Assembly (NCBI RefSeq): GCF_000317435.1
Contig: NC_019751.1
Coordinates: forward strand, 930,001-994,000
Reading direction: 5' to 3'
Source of the DNA: Calothrix sp. PCC 6303
GTDB taxonomy: Bacteria; Cyanobacteriota; Cyanobacteriia; Cyanobacteriales; Nostocaceae
Length of the DNA: 64,000 nt
Below, in pieces: positions 39,898 through 49,098 of this stretch. Position 1 is the first letter of the stretch. Every line of letters starts with the position of its first letter. Under the pieces are notes generated by a model. The model saw nothing but the letters and a program-made list of their open reading frames with translations. It was not told the origin of the DNA and did no database searches. The position numbers and the translations under genes were made by a program.

Positions 39898-40146
39898 CTA
39901 CTTTCCTATGTATGTCTCAACTTGTTTTTTCGCATCAAAACGGTTGTTAACGATGGGTACTTCTTGTCTGGTTTGAGTGAAATACTCATTAGGACGAGGA
40001 GTTCCAAATGCATCATATGCCAGTCCTGTACTGACAAATAACCAACCTGCAACAAACAAAGCTGGAATGGTAATGCTGTGGATTACCCAGTAACGAACGC
40101 TAGTAATAATGTCCGAAAACGGACGTTCTCCAGTGGTACCTGCCAT
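39898..40146 (-). CDS. psbE: Cytochrome b559 alpha subunit
   Basis: The 82-residue protein starts [20 protein letters not shown]. It carries the heme-ligand histidine in [20 protein letters not shown]. It is the first gene of psbEFLJ and is essential for PSII assembly. The length is exactly as in other cyanobacteria. Confidence 0.98.
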   Translation of the reverse strand: MAGTTGERPFSDIITSVRYWVIHSITIPALFVAGWLFVSTGLAYDAFGTPRPNEYFTQTRQEVPIVNNRFDAKKQVETYIGK

Positions 40147-40345
40147 TGATTCCCTACCTTCACATTATTGTTGAAATTTGGCTTTTAGCCGCTACTACTT
40201 ATCAGTATGGTTAATTCCATCATGCTGCTAAGATGCGAACGACTTGCATCGCGCAAGCTTCACATTCAAGCTGTATCTGTTTATTATCCTACAAAGTTTA
40301 GAAACAGTTACAAGTTGCAAACTATTTCTAATAAATCAAGATTTG

Positions 40346-41365
40346 TTAAGCAGCCTTGGCAACTTCTGCGGGTTGGTACTTGAGTAAATAGCCACCGCGA
40401 TCGCCGATTGCAAAACCTTGTTCTGGGGAAAAGAAGACAACCTTAAAGAAATTGGCGGGTACTTCTTCCATTTCAGTATCCTTTTCCCAAGTTTTTCCAC
40501 CATCAGGGCTGTGAAGTAAACTACCGCTACCTCCAGTTGCCCAGACATCATCTGAGTTGCGATAAGCCATATCTAACAAAGCCCAGCTATATCCTTTTTC
40601 AGGTTTTTGGGGATCTAACCATTTTTCGTCATCTTCAGGATCGGTAAATTGAATTTGTCCACCTCGTGCCAGCATCCACAATTTGCCTTCGCTGGTGAAA
40701 CCCATATTTTCCAAGCGACGGGAACTATTACGATTGCGAGGTACCCAAGCAGCAGTACCAGGTTCCCAAGTGGAGTAAAAATTACCCTTTGCCGAAATTG
40801 CGACGTATTTGCCATCAGGCGATCGCGTTATGTTCCGAACTACACCTACAGCGTCCTGTACCTGTGCTTTCCAATTCTTACCACCATCGCTAGTCTGATA
40901 AATCGCACCCACATCAGTTGCCATTTCTGCGGTATTTCCACTCAAAGCAGCGATATTAATGGGATTACCAGGAAGTTTTTCATCCAAAGGAATCTGTAAC
41001 CAAGATTTACCCGCATCAGTGCTATGTAGCACCAAAGCTGGTTCCCCCACAATCCAACCTTCCTTACCTGCAAAACTCACCCCATTAAACCGGGATTTTT
41101 CAGAATCCAAAGACAATTTTATTGCTTCCCAAGTTTCACCAGCGTCTTTAGTTTCTAATAAAGTTGCATTACTGCCAACCATAAAACCATGTTCCTGGTT
41201 TTCCGCAAAAGCAATATCTAGCAACTTCGTATCTGCATCAATGTCAACAGAAATCACTTTCCATGGGTTGTAAGCTGTTTTTGGCAGGTTCGCACAACCA
41301 GCACACAGCACAACAACCAGTAACAAAGTTACTATTTTTCTCCAAAACTTTCCAATCCCAACCAT
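40346..41365 (-). CDS. ycf48: Photosystem II assembly factor Ycf48 (HCF136)
   Basis: The 339-residue lipoprotein precursor has an LCAGCANL lipobox near residue 21. A seven-bladed propeller follows, built of repeats such as TKDAGETWEAI, HSTDAGKSWLQI, QTSDGGKNWKAQ and HSPDGGKTWEKD. Ycf48 binds precursor D1 in the lumen early in PSII assembly and repair. It lies upstream of psbE in the conserved order rubA-ycf48-psbEFLJ, which supports the call and suggests a shared assembly operon. Confidence 0.96.
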   Translation of the reverse strand: MVGIGKFWRKIVTLLLVVVLCAGCANLPKTAYNPWKVISVDIDADTKLLDIAFAENQEHGFMVGSNATLLETKDAGETWEAIKLSLDSEKSRFNGVSFAGKEGWIVGEPALVLHSTDAGKSWLQIPLDEKLPGNPINIAALSGNTAEMATDVGAIYQTSDGGKNWKAQVQDAVGVVRNITRSPDGKYVAISAKGNFYSTWEPGTAAWVPRNRNSSRRLENMGFTSEGKLWMLARGGQIQFTDPEDDEKWLDPQKPEKGYSWALLDMAYRNSDDVWATGGSGSLLHSPDGGKTWEKDTEMEEVPANFFKVVFFSPEQGFAIGDRGGYLLKYQPAEVAKAA

Positions 41366-41653
41366 TAGTATCCGTTAGTATTTTGTGAATTTTCCCAAAT
41401 GTGATCGAATCTAAAATCTTGATTTCTACCTACGGACTTCCAAATTAAATAATTATCCAATTTTCTTGGAACAGAGAGAAGTCGAGGGTATCGGTTTGCG
41501 TCCCGTCAAACTTCGGATTATCTCTGCCTGTCTTTCCGGGCAAGACTTCGGCGTGAGCGCTCAGTCCTTACCTCCGGTACACTTCGTTCCGACAGGCTCA
41601 GGAACCATCGAACGCTGCCCAAACCAGAGGATATTTTATTTTCTGGAACTCCC
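41366..41653. repeat. Spacer with GC-rich interspersed-repeat remnants
   Basis: Between rubA and ycf48 lies a stretch that is more GC-rich than its surroundings (about 41465-41630). It contains words such as CGTTCCGACAGGCTCAGG, typical of interspersed repeats in filamentous cyanobacteria. A plus-strand open frame there (41466-41729) runs into the 3' end of rubA and is not a credible gene. Confidence 0.4.
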
Positions 41654-42040
41654 CTACTGCAAACCGTACAGACTGATAAAAAACAAAAATCCTAAACCCA
41701 AAGCACCAAAAATCAGCAAATTCTTCTGAGTTGGTGTTAAAGAGTTGACACCTAAACCAAAGCCGAGATTTTCCTTGAATCCAGAAGCTAAACTTGCTGG
41801 ACCAATATTGACAAAAGCAACTTTTTTTGCATTACAAACTGGACAACGCCAAGTTGCAGGTAAATCATCAAAGGGGGTTCCTGGAAGAACGTCCCGCTTT
41901 TCATCACCCTTAGTTGGCTCGTACACATATCCACAAGATCGACACTCATGTCGATCTAAATCAGTAGTGTCTTCTTCCTCTGCCTGATCGATTTCAGCCT
42001 CAACCAGGTCAGTCTGCTCCCTCTCTTCTTGTTCACTCAT
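41654..42040 (-). CDS. rubA: Membrane-anchored rubredoxin RubA
   Basis: RubA is a thylakoid-anchored rubredoxin needed for assembly of photosystem II (and photosystem I in some strains). The start MSEQEEREQTD (42040) is used, giving 128 residues. An acidic N-terminal extension is followed by the rubredoxin domain with ECRSCGYVYEPTKG and WRCPVCNA (four cysteine iron ligands). A linker and a C-terminal membrane helix (about 106-126) complete it. The gene order with ycf48 and psbEFLJ is the conserved one. It is divergent from ndhC. Confidence 0.95.
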   Translation of the reverse strand: MSEQEEREQTDLVEAEIDQAEEEDTTDLDRHECRSCGYVYEPTKGDEKRDVLPGTPFDDLPATWRCPVCNAKKVAFVNIGPASLASGFKENLGFGLGVNSLTPTQKNLLIFGALGLGFLFFISLYGLQ

Positions 42041-42418
42041 AATTTTAGGTTTAGCCAAAATTAAATAACCCAAGTTGCCAGTCACTGTATCTTTGAAGTT
42101 GCCAATCAGTGATTTTCATTGCCATCACCAGTTCCCAACTTCCAGTGCAGAACTAGCAACCCTCGTTAAATACTTAAAGTGCAAATCTTAAATGTACGTT
42201 ACAAATTATGACATAATTACTCAGCTTTTCTATCGTTGATCAAAACGAATCAAATAACCAACCCATATGTTTTCTAGGATTCAAAAAAGTCAAAGCGATA
42301 TAATGTATGTAAAGATGTGCAACCTCAAAATTGCACTTTTTCAAGTGGAATCCTCAAAAAATTCCCAACTACCCCACAGGTAACAAAGTTATTCCCATTC
42401 AAAGCGGTAGATTTTATT
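42041..42418. promoter_or_regulatory. Divergent promoter region rubA / ndhC
   Basis: The 378-base AT-rich gap between divergent photosynthesis operons must hold both promoters. The ndhC frame remains open upstream to 42317, but the extra residues are not part of NdhC. No element was mapped with confidence. Confidence 0.5.
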
Positions 42419-42781
42419 GTGTTTGTTCTTAGTGGTTACGAGTACTTCCTAGGCTTCCTACTCATCTGTAGCCTAGTTCCAGCCCTAGCTCTTTCAGCAT
42501 CCAAGCTTCTGCGACCCAGTGGTCGTTACCCAGAAAAAATCACCACCTACGAATGTGGTATGGAACCCATTGGTGGAGCCTGGATTCAATTTAATATTCG
42601 TTACTACATGTTTGCCCTCGTTTTCGTCGTCTTTGATGTCGAAACAGTATTTTTGTACCCGTGGGCAGTTGCATTTCACCGTTTAGGACTATTAGCGTTT
42701 ATCGAAGCGCTTGTTTTTATCGCAATTCTTGTGATTGCCCTAGTGTACGCATGGCGTAAAGGAGCTTTGGAATGGTCTTAG
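42419..42781 (+). CDS. ndhC: NAD(P)H-quinone oxidoreductase subunit 3
   Basis: NdhC is a three-helix membrane subunit of photosynthetic NDH-1. GTG 42419 is chosen as the start. It gives 120 residues beginning (V/M)[12 protein letters not shown], the normal NdhC start. Landmarks are [37 protein letters not shown] and the end [11 protein letters not shown]. The stop overlaps ndhK by 10 bases, in the conserved ndhC-ndhK-ndhJ operon. Confidence 0.95.
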   Translation: MFVLSGYEYFLGFLLICSLVPALALSASKLLRPSGRYPEKITTYECGMEPIGGAWIQFNIRYYMFALVFVVFDVETVFLYPWAVAFHRLGLLAFIEALVFIAILVIALVYAWRKGALEWS

Positions 42782-43518
42782 ATGCCAACTCGGCGAAAAA
42801 TCTCGCCCAACCCCAAGAGCGTGTTCTTAACCCCATGACACGCCCCACAATTACCCAAGACCTCTCTGAAAACGTCATCCTCACCACAGTTGACGACCTT
42901 TATAACTGGGCAAGACTTTCGAGTTTGTGGCCCATGTTATTCGGTACCGCTTGCTGCTTTATTGAATTTGCAGCATTAATCGGTTCGCGGTTCGACTTTG
43001 ACCGTTTTGGACTAATTCCCCGTTCTAGCCCGCGTCAGGCTGATTTAATTATCACAGCGGGAACCATCACCATGAAAATGGCACCGCAGCTAGTGCGTTT
43101 GTATGAACAAATGCCCGAACCCAAGTATGTAATTGCTATGGGTGCCTGTACCATCACTGGGGGTATGTTCAGCGTTGATTCTCCCACAGCAGTTCGTGGT
43201 GTTGATAAGCTAATTCCCGTTGATGTCTATTTACCAGGTTGTCCTCCACGTCCAGAAGCGATCATCGATGCAATTATCAAATTGCGGAAAAAAATCGCTG
43301 ATGACTCAATGCAAGAGCGAAATAAAATTCGCCAAACTCATCGCTTCTACAGCACTACCCACAACATGAAACCTGTGCCAGCAATTTTGACTGGTAAGTA
43401 CATGCAGTCGGATGCCCGTTTTACCCCTCCCAAAGAATTAACAGAGGGTATGGGTATGCCTGTACCACCCGCTTTGCTCACATCGCAAAAACAGAAGGAG
43501 ATAACTGGTCGTGGCTGA
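42772..43518 (+). CDS. ndhK: NAD(P)H-quinone oxidoreductase subunit K
   Basis: NdhK carries the N2 iron-sulfur cluster next to the quinone site in the NDH-1 connecting module. The 248-residue product shows the cluster cysteines in [19 protein letters not shown] and [11 protein letters not shown]. The C-terminal 60 residues are the usual cyanobacterial extension. It overlaps ndhC and ndhJ, indicating tight translational coupling. Confidence 0.97.
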   Translation: MVLDANSAKNLAQPQERVLNPMTRPTITQDLSENVILTTVDDLYNWARLSSLWPMLFGTACCFIEFAALIGSRFDFDRFGLIPRSSPRQADLIITAGTITMKMAPQLVRLYEQMPEPKYVIAMGACTITGGMFSVDSPTAVRGVDKLIPVDVYLPGCPPRPEAIIDAIIKLRKKIADDSMQERNKIRQTHRFYSTTHNMKPVPAILTGKYMQSDARFTPPKELTEGMGMPVPPALLTSQKQKEITGRG

Positions 43519-44035
43519 AGAATCAAAACCAGTACCATCTGAGGAGAAAACCATAGTCCCAGCGGGTAAAGTTTCTCAGTGGCTAACTGAAAATGGCTTT
43601 GCTCATGATTCACTGGATGCGGATAAAAAAGGCGTTGAGATCATCAAGGTAGAAGCTGACTTCTTATTACCCATCGCCACCGCATTATATGCCTATGGAT
43701 TTAATTGCCTACAATGTCAATGTGGCATCGATTTAGGTTTGGGACAAGAATTGGTGAGTATGTATCACCTAATTAAAATTGGTGATAATGTCGATAACCC
43801 AGAAGAAGTACGCGTCAAAGTTTTCCTCCCCCGCGAAAATCCTGTAGTTCCTTCAGTTTACTGGATTTGGAAAACCGCAGACTGGCAAGAACGGGAATCT
43901 TACGACATGTACGGTATTATCTACGAGGGACATCCCAATTTGAAGCGGTTATTAATGCCGGAAGATTGGGTTGGTTATCCCCTACGTAAAGATTATATTT
44001 CGCCCGATTTCTATGAGTTACAAGACGCTTACTAA
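43511..44035 (+). CDS. ndhJ: NAD(P)H-quinone oxidoreductase subunit J
   Basis: NdhJ is a peripheral subunit of NDH-1, homologous to the 30-kDa (NuoC) subunit. It starts with GTG, overlapping ndhK by 8 bases, and is 174 residues long. The family signature [17 protein letters not shown]-like block (here [13 protein letters not shown]) and [15 protein letters not shown] are present. It ends the operon. Confidence 0.97.
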   Translation: MAEESKPVPSEEKTIVPAGKVSQWLTENGFAHDSLDADKKGVEIIKVEADFLLPIATALYAYGFNCLQCQCGIDLGLGQELVSMYHLIKIGDNVDNPEEVRVKVFLPRENPVVPSVYWIWKTADWQERESYDMYGIIYEGHPNLKRLLMPEDWVGYPLRKDYISPDFYELQDAY

Positions 44036-44782
44036 TCAACGTAGATTATTTTGAGTGTCATTTGTGATTTAAGTTTAATCAAGGTAATTTTTTAGCCCCT
44101 CTAACCAACATTTGGTAGAGGGGTTAAGTTATGAAATCATTGAAAGGTAGGGTTCTCATCCTCCTGCGCTTATTTGATAGCAGTAGATATCTCCGTTAGG
44201 ACATACTATTTGTTTAAAAGGGAACAGGGAGTAGGGAAAATATAAATCTCATAATAAAATAGATAAAAACATACATCTATTATTCAAAATTAGCTAGCAA
44301 AATTCAAAATAGTAAACTAATATAAATTATCCGCATTATTTATTAATATTTTGACATAAATAAAGGTGTGACATTTAGTTATTTTTAATATATTTTATCT
44401 GACAGTTTACTAAATGCTTGTTAAACTGACAACACAAGCAGATAAGAAAATATCAGGAGAGAAATTAGTAGCAGGAGTTAGGCAATGGCTACGAATTTAC
44501 TTCATTGGGACGTAAGGTAGACGCAAAGCGGCTTGTCGTAGACTAGCAATCTCAAAACCTTGATTTTGCGGATAGATTTCGTAATTTCTAAGTAGTTATC
44601 ATCCAGAATAGAGATTAATTATGATTTGAAAAGGGTTTTAACTATTGAGATATTTTCGCGTAGTTACCTGGGAAAATCTTAGGAATTTTAGAACATCAAA
44701 TTAACTAATTATTGTTAATTAATATGCAATATTAAGACTTTAATTTTTTGTGGTTGTTTAGAACGACAAAAGGGGAATTTTT
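44036..44782. other. Long gap between ndhJ and the phytochrome gene
   Basis: The 747-base gap has no gene. A hairpin with CCCCTCTA arms (44094-44126) lies after ndhJ but lacks a T run. An interspersed-repeat copy lies at 44503-44560. The last part is AT-rich and probably carries the phytochrome promoter; a ribosome-binding site (AAGGGG) sits just before 44783. Confidence 0.5.
44503..44560 (+). repeat. Interspersed repeat, copy with internal insert
   Basis: This copy reads CATTGGGACGTAAGG, then an insert of about 28 bases (TAGACGCAAAGCGGCTTGTC and onward), then AGCAATCTCAAAACC. The simple form without insert occurs at 23361-23392. Related filled copies occur at 53237-53315 and, inverted, at 59311-59365. 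Confidence 0.65.
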
Positions 44783-47080
44783 ATGGGGATGAATTTGGAA
44801 TGGCAAGGCATTGATCTGACTAGCTTGAAAGAACCAAAAATCAATACTATTACTCAAATACAGTCTCACGGTGTGCTTTTGGTTTTAGAAGAAGCAGAAC
44901 TAACAATTTTACAAGTCAGCACTAATGTCTATTCAGTATTTGGAATCTTAGCCGAAAATTTAATAGGAACAAAATTAGAGAATTTACTGGATTCTTTTCA
45001 AATTGAGAGAATTAAGTCAGGGTTATCGGGAGAAAATCTCGATTTTATCAATCCTACCAAAATATGGGTCAGGAAAAAAGGTGATGACTACGTTATATTT
45101 GATGCAGTTTTTCACCGTAATTCTGAAGGCTTTATTATGGTGGAATTAGAGCCAGCTATCTCTCAGGAAAATATTCCATTTTTAAGTTTTTATCATTTAG
45201 CTAGAGCGTCGATTAATCAATTAGAAGGAACTTCTAGTTTGGCTGATTTCTGTCAAATTATTGTTCAAGAAGTCCGGAAAGTCACTGGATTTGACAGGGT
45301 TATGTTATATAAATTTGACGATGATGGACATGGTGCTGTCATTGCTGAAGACAAATTAGCCAGTATGGAACCATATCTGGGTTTACATTATCCAGAATCA
45401 GATATTCCTAAACCTGCAAGAAAGCTGCTCAAATCTAATTGGATTAGATTAATTCCTGATACCTATGCTGAATCTGTCGATATTTATCCGGAAATTAATC
45501 CAGTTAGTGAGCAAGCAATTGATTTAACTCATTCAATTCTCAGAAGTGCTTATTCTTGTCATATGGAATATTTGCATAATATGGGTGTGGGTGCTTCTTT
45601 AACTATTTCTTTGATTAAAGATGGTAATCTTTGGGGACTAATTGCTTGTCATCATCAAACACCCAAATATGTATCTTATGAATTGCGTAAAGCCTGCGAA
45701 TTTTTGGGAAGAGTGATATTTTCTGAACTTTCTGCGAAGGAAGAAACAGAAAATTATGACTATCGGATGCAACTGACATATATTCAGTCAATGTTAGTTG
45801 AATATATGTCCCAAGAAGAAAACTTTATTGATGGCTTAGTTAAATATAAACCTAATCTTTTAGATTTAGCTAGCGCTCAAGGTGCAGCGGTTTGTTTTGG
45901 GGGAAAATATACGCTAATTGGTGAAACTCCAAAAGAAGAAGATATTAATTATTTAGTCCAGTGGCTGAGGAATAATGTGAATGAAGAGGTATTTTATACT
46001 GATTCATTAGCTCGTATTTACCCAGGTGCCGAAAGATTTAAAAGCGTTGCTAGTGGGTTGCTTGCTATTCCAATTTCCAAGCGCAATTATGTATTATGGT
46101 TTCGTCCAGAAGTAATTCAAACAGTTAATTGGGGAGGTAATCCCAATGAAGCATTTGAGGTGAGTAAGTTAGAAGAACATGTTTCTTTATGTCCACGTAA
46201 GTCATTTGAATTGTGGAAAGAAACAGTACGTTTTATGTCTTTGCCTTGGCAATATGTAGAAATTAAAGCTGCGCTGGAATTACGCAAAGCAATTGTGAAT
46301 ATTGTGTTGCGACAAGCTGATGAATTAGCACAGTTAGCACATGATTTGGAACTTTCTAACTCAGAATTGAAAAAGTTTGCTTATGTAGCTTCCCATGATT
46401 TGCAAGAACCGTTGAATCAAGTAGCTAACTATGTACAGTTGATTGAAATGCGCTATAGAGAAGCACTTGATGAAGATGGTGAAGAATTTATCACCTATGT
46501 AGTAGAGGGTGTTAGCTTGATGCAAACTTTGATCGATGATGTACTAGCTTATTCTAAAGTGGATATGCAGACGAGCGCTTTTCAGGTAATTGAAGTCAAA
46601 ACACCTTTAGAACATGGTTTGAATAGCTTGCGTAAACGCATATCGGAAACTGGGGCAAAAATTACCTATGACACTTTGCCTAGTGTGATGGCAGATGGAA
46701 CTCAACTGATGCAATTATTTTTAAATTTAGTTGGTAATGCCATCAAATTCCGTAGTGATAAACCCCCAGAGATTCACATTGGTGCTGAAAGACAAGAGGA
46801 TAATTGGTTATTCTCGGTTAAGGATAACGGAATTGGGTTAGATCCGAAGTTTAGCGATCGCATTTTCATTATATTCCAACGCCTGCATACAAGAGATGAA
46901 TATCCTGGTACGGGTATGGGTTTAGCTATCTGTAAAAAAATTATTGAGTGCCATCGGGGACGCATTTGGGTAGAATCCCAATTAGGGGAAGGTGCTACAT
47001 TCTACTTTACCATTCCAGTTGGAGGGCGCGATCGTGACCGTAGAAACGGACGTAAAGCACAAAATAATATTTTTAGTTGA
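44783..47080 (+). CDS. Cyanobacterial phytochrome histidine kinase (Cph1/AphA type)
   Basis: This red/far-red photoreceptor kinase has 765 residues in the order PAS (about 15-125), GAF (140-315), PHY (330-500), HisKA and HATPase. Cys259 in SAYSCHMEYL is at the bilin-attachment position, with His260 and His290 beside it. The DIP motif is at 207-209. The PHY tongue has WGG (450-452) and PRKSF (471-475). The kinase histidine is H538 in YVASHDLQEP, and ATP-binding GIGLD and GTGMGLAI follow. These are features of the PCB-binding Cph1 family. The 3' end overlaps the response-regulator gene by 47 bases. Confidence 0.95.
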   Translation: MGMNLEWQGIDLTSLKEPKINTITQIQSHGVLLVLEEAELTILQVSTNVYSVFGILAENLIGTKLENLLDSFQIERIKSGLSGENLDFINPTKIWVRKKGDDYVIFDAVFHRNSEGFIMVELEPAISQENIPFLSFYHLARASINQLEGTSSLADFCQIIVQEVRKVTGFDRVMLYKFDDDGHGAVIAEDKLASMEPYLGLHYPESDIPKPARKLLKSNWIRLIPDTYAESVDIYPEINPVSEQAIDLTHSILRSAYSCHMEYLHNMGVGASLTISLIKDGNLWGLIACHHQTPKYVSYELRKACEFLGRVIFSELSAKEETENYDYRMQLTYIQSMLVEYMSQEENFIDGLVKYKPNLLDLASAQGAAVCFGGKYTLIGETPKEEDINYLVQWLRNNVNEEVFYTDSLARIYPGAERFKSVASGLLAIPISKRNYVLWFRPEVIQTVNWGGNPNEAFEVSKLEEHVSLCPRKSFELWKETVRFMSLPWQYVEIKAALELRKAIVNIVLRQADELAQLAHDLELSNSELKKFAYVASHDLQEPLNQVANYVQLIEMRYREALDEDGEEFITYVVEGVSLMQTLIDDVLAYSKVDMQTSAFQVIEVKTPLEHGLNSLRKRISETGAKITYDTLPSVMADGTQLMQLFLNLVGNAIKFRSDKPPEIHIGAERQEDNWLFSVKDNGIGLDPKFSDRIFIIFQRLHTRDEYPGTGMGLAICKKIIECHRGRIWVESQLGEGATFYFTIPVGGRDRDRRNGRKAQNNIFS

Positions 47081-47480
47081 AGATAATAAAGCCGATATTC
47101 GGCTAATTCAAGAAGCATTAAAAAATTCCTCCACGTCATACCAGGTAATTACTGCTAGGGATGGTGTGGATGCGATGGCTTATTTGCGACAAGAGGGGGA
47201 GTATGCTGAGGCAACTCGCCCCGATCTGATCCTTTTAGATTTAAACTTACCAAGAAAAGATGGTAGAGAGGTTTTAGCAGAAATTAAAGCTGACTCCAAA
47301 CTCAAACGTATTCCCGTAGTAGTATTGACTACTTCCAGAAATGAAGATGATATTCACTATAGCTACGATCAACATGTAAATTGCTACATCACGAAATCTC
47401 GTAACCTCAGCGAACTTTTCCAAATTGTCAAGGGAATCGAAGATTTTTGGTTGACTACTGTTACTTTGCCAAAAGAATAA
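47034..47480 (+). CDS. Response regulator partner of the phytochrome (Rcp1/RcpA type)
   Basis: The 148-residue single-domain receiver is expected to take the phosphate from the adjacent phytochrome. GTG 47034 is chosen. It follows GGAGGG (47021-47026), and the product then begins VTVETDVKHKIIFLVEDN, the usual length for Rcp1. The acceptor aspartate is in LILLDLNLPRKDG. VVLTTSRNEDDI and YITKSRN complete the receiver pattern, and there is no output domain. It lies inside the end of the phytochrome gene in another frame, so translation is coupled. Confidence 0.92.
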   Translation: MTVETDVKHKIIFLVEDNKADIRLIQEALKNSSTSYQVITARDGVDAMAYLRQEGEYAEATRPDLILLDLNLPRKDGREVLAEIKADSKLKRIPVVVLTTSRNEDDIHYSYDQHVNCYITKSRNLSELFQIVKGIEDFWLTTVTLPKE

Positions 47481-47598
47481 AAAATCTGGGTAATTTTATT
47501 AGTTTTTAAAAGGTAACAGGGAAGGGTTTTACTCCTGACTTAAACTGTTCATTGCTCACTGTTGAATGATTTTAATGATCTCCCTTTACTGTTGAAAT

Positions 47599-48774
47599 AT
47601 GCTTGAAAACTCGGTAAAAATCTTATTGATTGAGGACAATCTAGCAGAAGCTAGATTGTTACAAGAGTTTCTCAAACAAACTAATTGTCAAAAGTGTAGT
47701 TTGTTGCATGTAAAACGTTTGGGAGATGCTTTAGTTCAACTTAGCACTGACAGCCAAGAACAACATTTATTTGATATTATCTTGCTAGATTTAACCTTGC
47801 CTGATAGCGAAGGCTTGGCATCTCTTTCGCCTCTAAAAAAGCTTGCACCCGGTTTACCAATTGTAGTCTTAACCAATACAAATGATGAAGAGTTAGCAAT
47901 TGAAGCAGTGCGTCAAGGAGCGCAGGATTATCTGCTAAAAAGACAGGTAAACCCAGATTCGTTACTCCGTTCTATACGTTATGCTATAGAACGCAAATTA
48001 GCTTTAGAATCATTAAGAATAGTAAATGAGACTTTAGAAGTTAGGGTTCAAAAAAGTACTGATGAGTTATTAAAAGCTCAACAAATTAATCAGTCTAAAT
48101 CTGAATTTGTTTCTATGCTTTCCCATGACATTCGTAATCCTTTAAATACGATTCTTTTAGCGGCTGGCTTACTTCAAAATAACAGTGAAAACTTAACTAA
48201 AGAGAAAAAAACCGCCCACTACCAACTAATTCGTTCAGCCATTAAAAATATGGCGCAGTTGCTAGATGAAGTTTCATTTATTGGACAATCGGATTTAGGT
48301 AAATTTAAATGTGAATTAATCTCGTTGAATTTAGAAGCTTTCTGTCGTTATTTGGTCGAAGAATTTAACCTCATAGCTAGAGATAAGAGTATTAATATTA
48401 TATTCACTTGTATTGGGCAAATGGAGGAGACTTTATGGGACGAAACTATACTGCGACATATTTTAGGAAATTTACTGAATAATGCAATTAAATATTCTCC
48501 TGCAAATAGTCAAGTTAATTTTGAGCTAGTTTTTCAAGAAAATATAGTAATTTTCAAAATCCAAGATTGGGGAATTGGCATTCCCGAAGAAGATCTAAAA
48601 CAGATTTTTCAGCCTTTCCGTCGTGCTGGGAATGTTGGTGGTATAGCGGGAACAGGTTTGGGTTTAGCTATTACCAAAAAATGTGTTGATACCCTGGGTG
48701 GTGAGATTTCGGTTAATAGCCAGATGGATGTAGGCACCGAATTTAAAATTGTATTGCCCAAAGTTAAAGGTTAA
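47599..48774 (+). CDS. Receiver-histidine kinase hybrid
   Basis: The 391-residue protein has a receiver domain first (about 5-130, acceptor D in IILLDLTLPDSEG). A coiled linker (about 135-165) and a histidine kinase with phospho-H in SMLSHDIRNPLN follow. The ATP-binding boxes are NLLNNAIKYS, WGIGIPEEDL and GTGLGLAITKK. It follows the phytochrome response regulator by 118 bases on the same strand, so it may act in the same light-signalling chain (inferred from position). Confidence 0.88.
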   Translation: MLENSVKILLIEDNLAEARLLQEFLKQTNCQKCSLLHVKRLGDALVQLSTDSQEQHLFDIILLDLTLPDSEGLASLSPLKKLAPGLPIVVLTNTNDEELAIEAVRQGAQDYLLKRQVNPDSLLRSIRYAIERKLALESLRIVNETLEVRVQKSTDELLKAQQINQSKSEFVSMLSHDIRNPLNTILLAAGLLQNNSENLTKEKKTAHYQLIRSAIKNMAQLLDEVSFIGQSDLGKFKCELISLNLEAFCRYLVEEFNLIARDKSINIIFTCIGQMEETLWDETILRHILGNLLNNAIKYSPANSQVNFELVFQENIVIFKIQDWGIGIPEEDLKQIFQPFRRAGNVGGIAGTGLGLAITKKCVDTLGGEISVNSQMDVGTEFKIVLPKVKG

Positions 48775-49098
48775 AAACCTAGATGAAACGATGAGACTTC
48801 CTCTGACTTTGTAAAATACAACTCTTGCCAGTACATGAAGCCAGGAGGAAGAATTGTTTATCTATAAGACTTTCAATCAAAATAAATAGTTAGTTTATTT
48901 ACGCGGAAGTCTACTAGTGTAGTATCCTCTGCTTTGCAGACTATTACTGTGATTTATACGTAATCTTCATTAGTAACTCAGGTTTTTTCAGTACATACAC
49001 CTATTCACATGACTTTGATAAATGCCCATAATGTCAGGCAAGCATCTAAAAGATCTACGTATTACTGATTAAAGTCAGGGTTAAAGGGGATTCGGAAC
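48775..49098. other. Gap upstream of the subtilase gene, no gene seen
   Basis: The 324-base AT-rich gap has no recognisable RNA, repeat or terminator. A GGGGAT ribosome-binding site lies just before ATG 49099. Confidence 0.45.

Noticed and set aside
41466-41729. An 87-codon plus-strand frame between ycf48 and rubA.
   Set aside because: It consists of interspersed-repeat sequence and runs into the opposite-strand rubA coding region.
44094-44126. Hairpin after ndhJ considered as a terminator.
   Set aside because: The stem is good but no T run follows on either strand, so it is mentioned only in the gap description.
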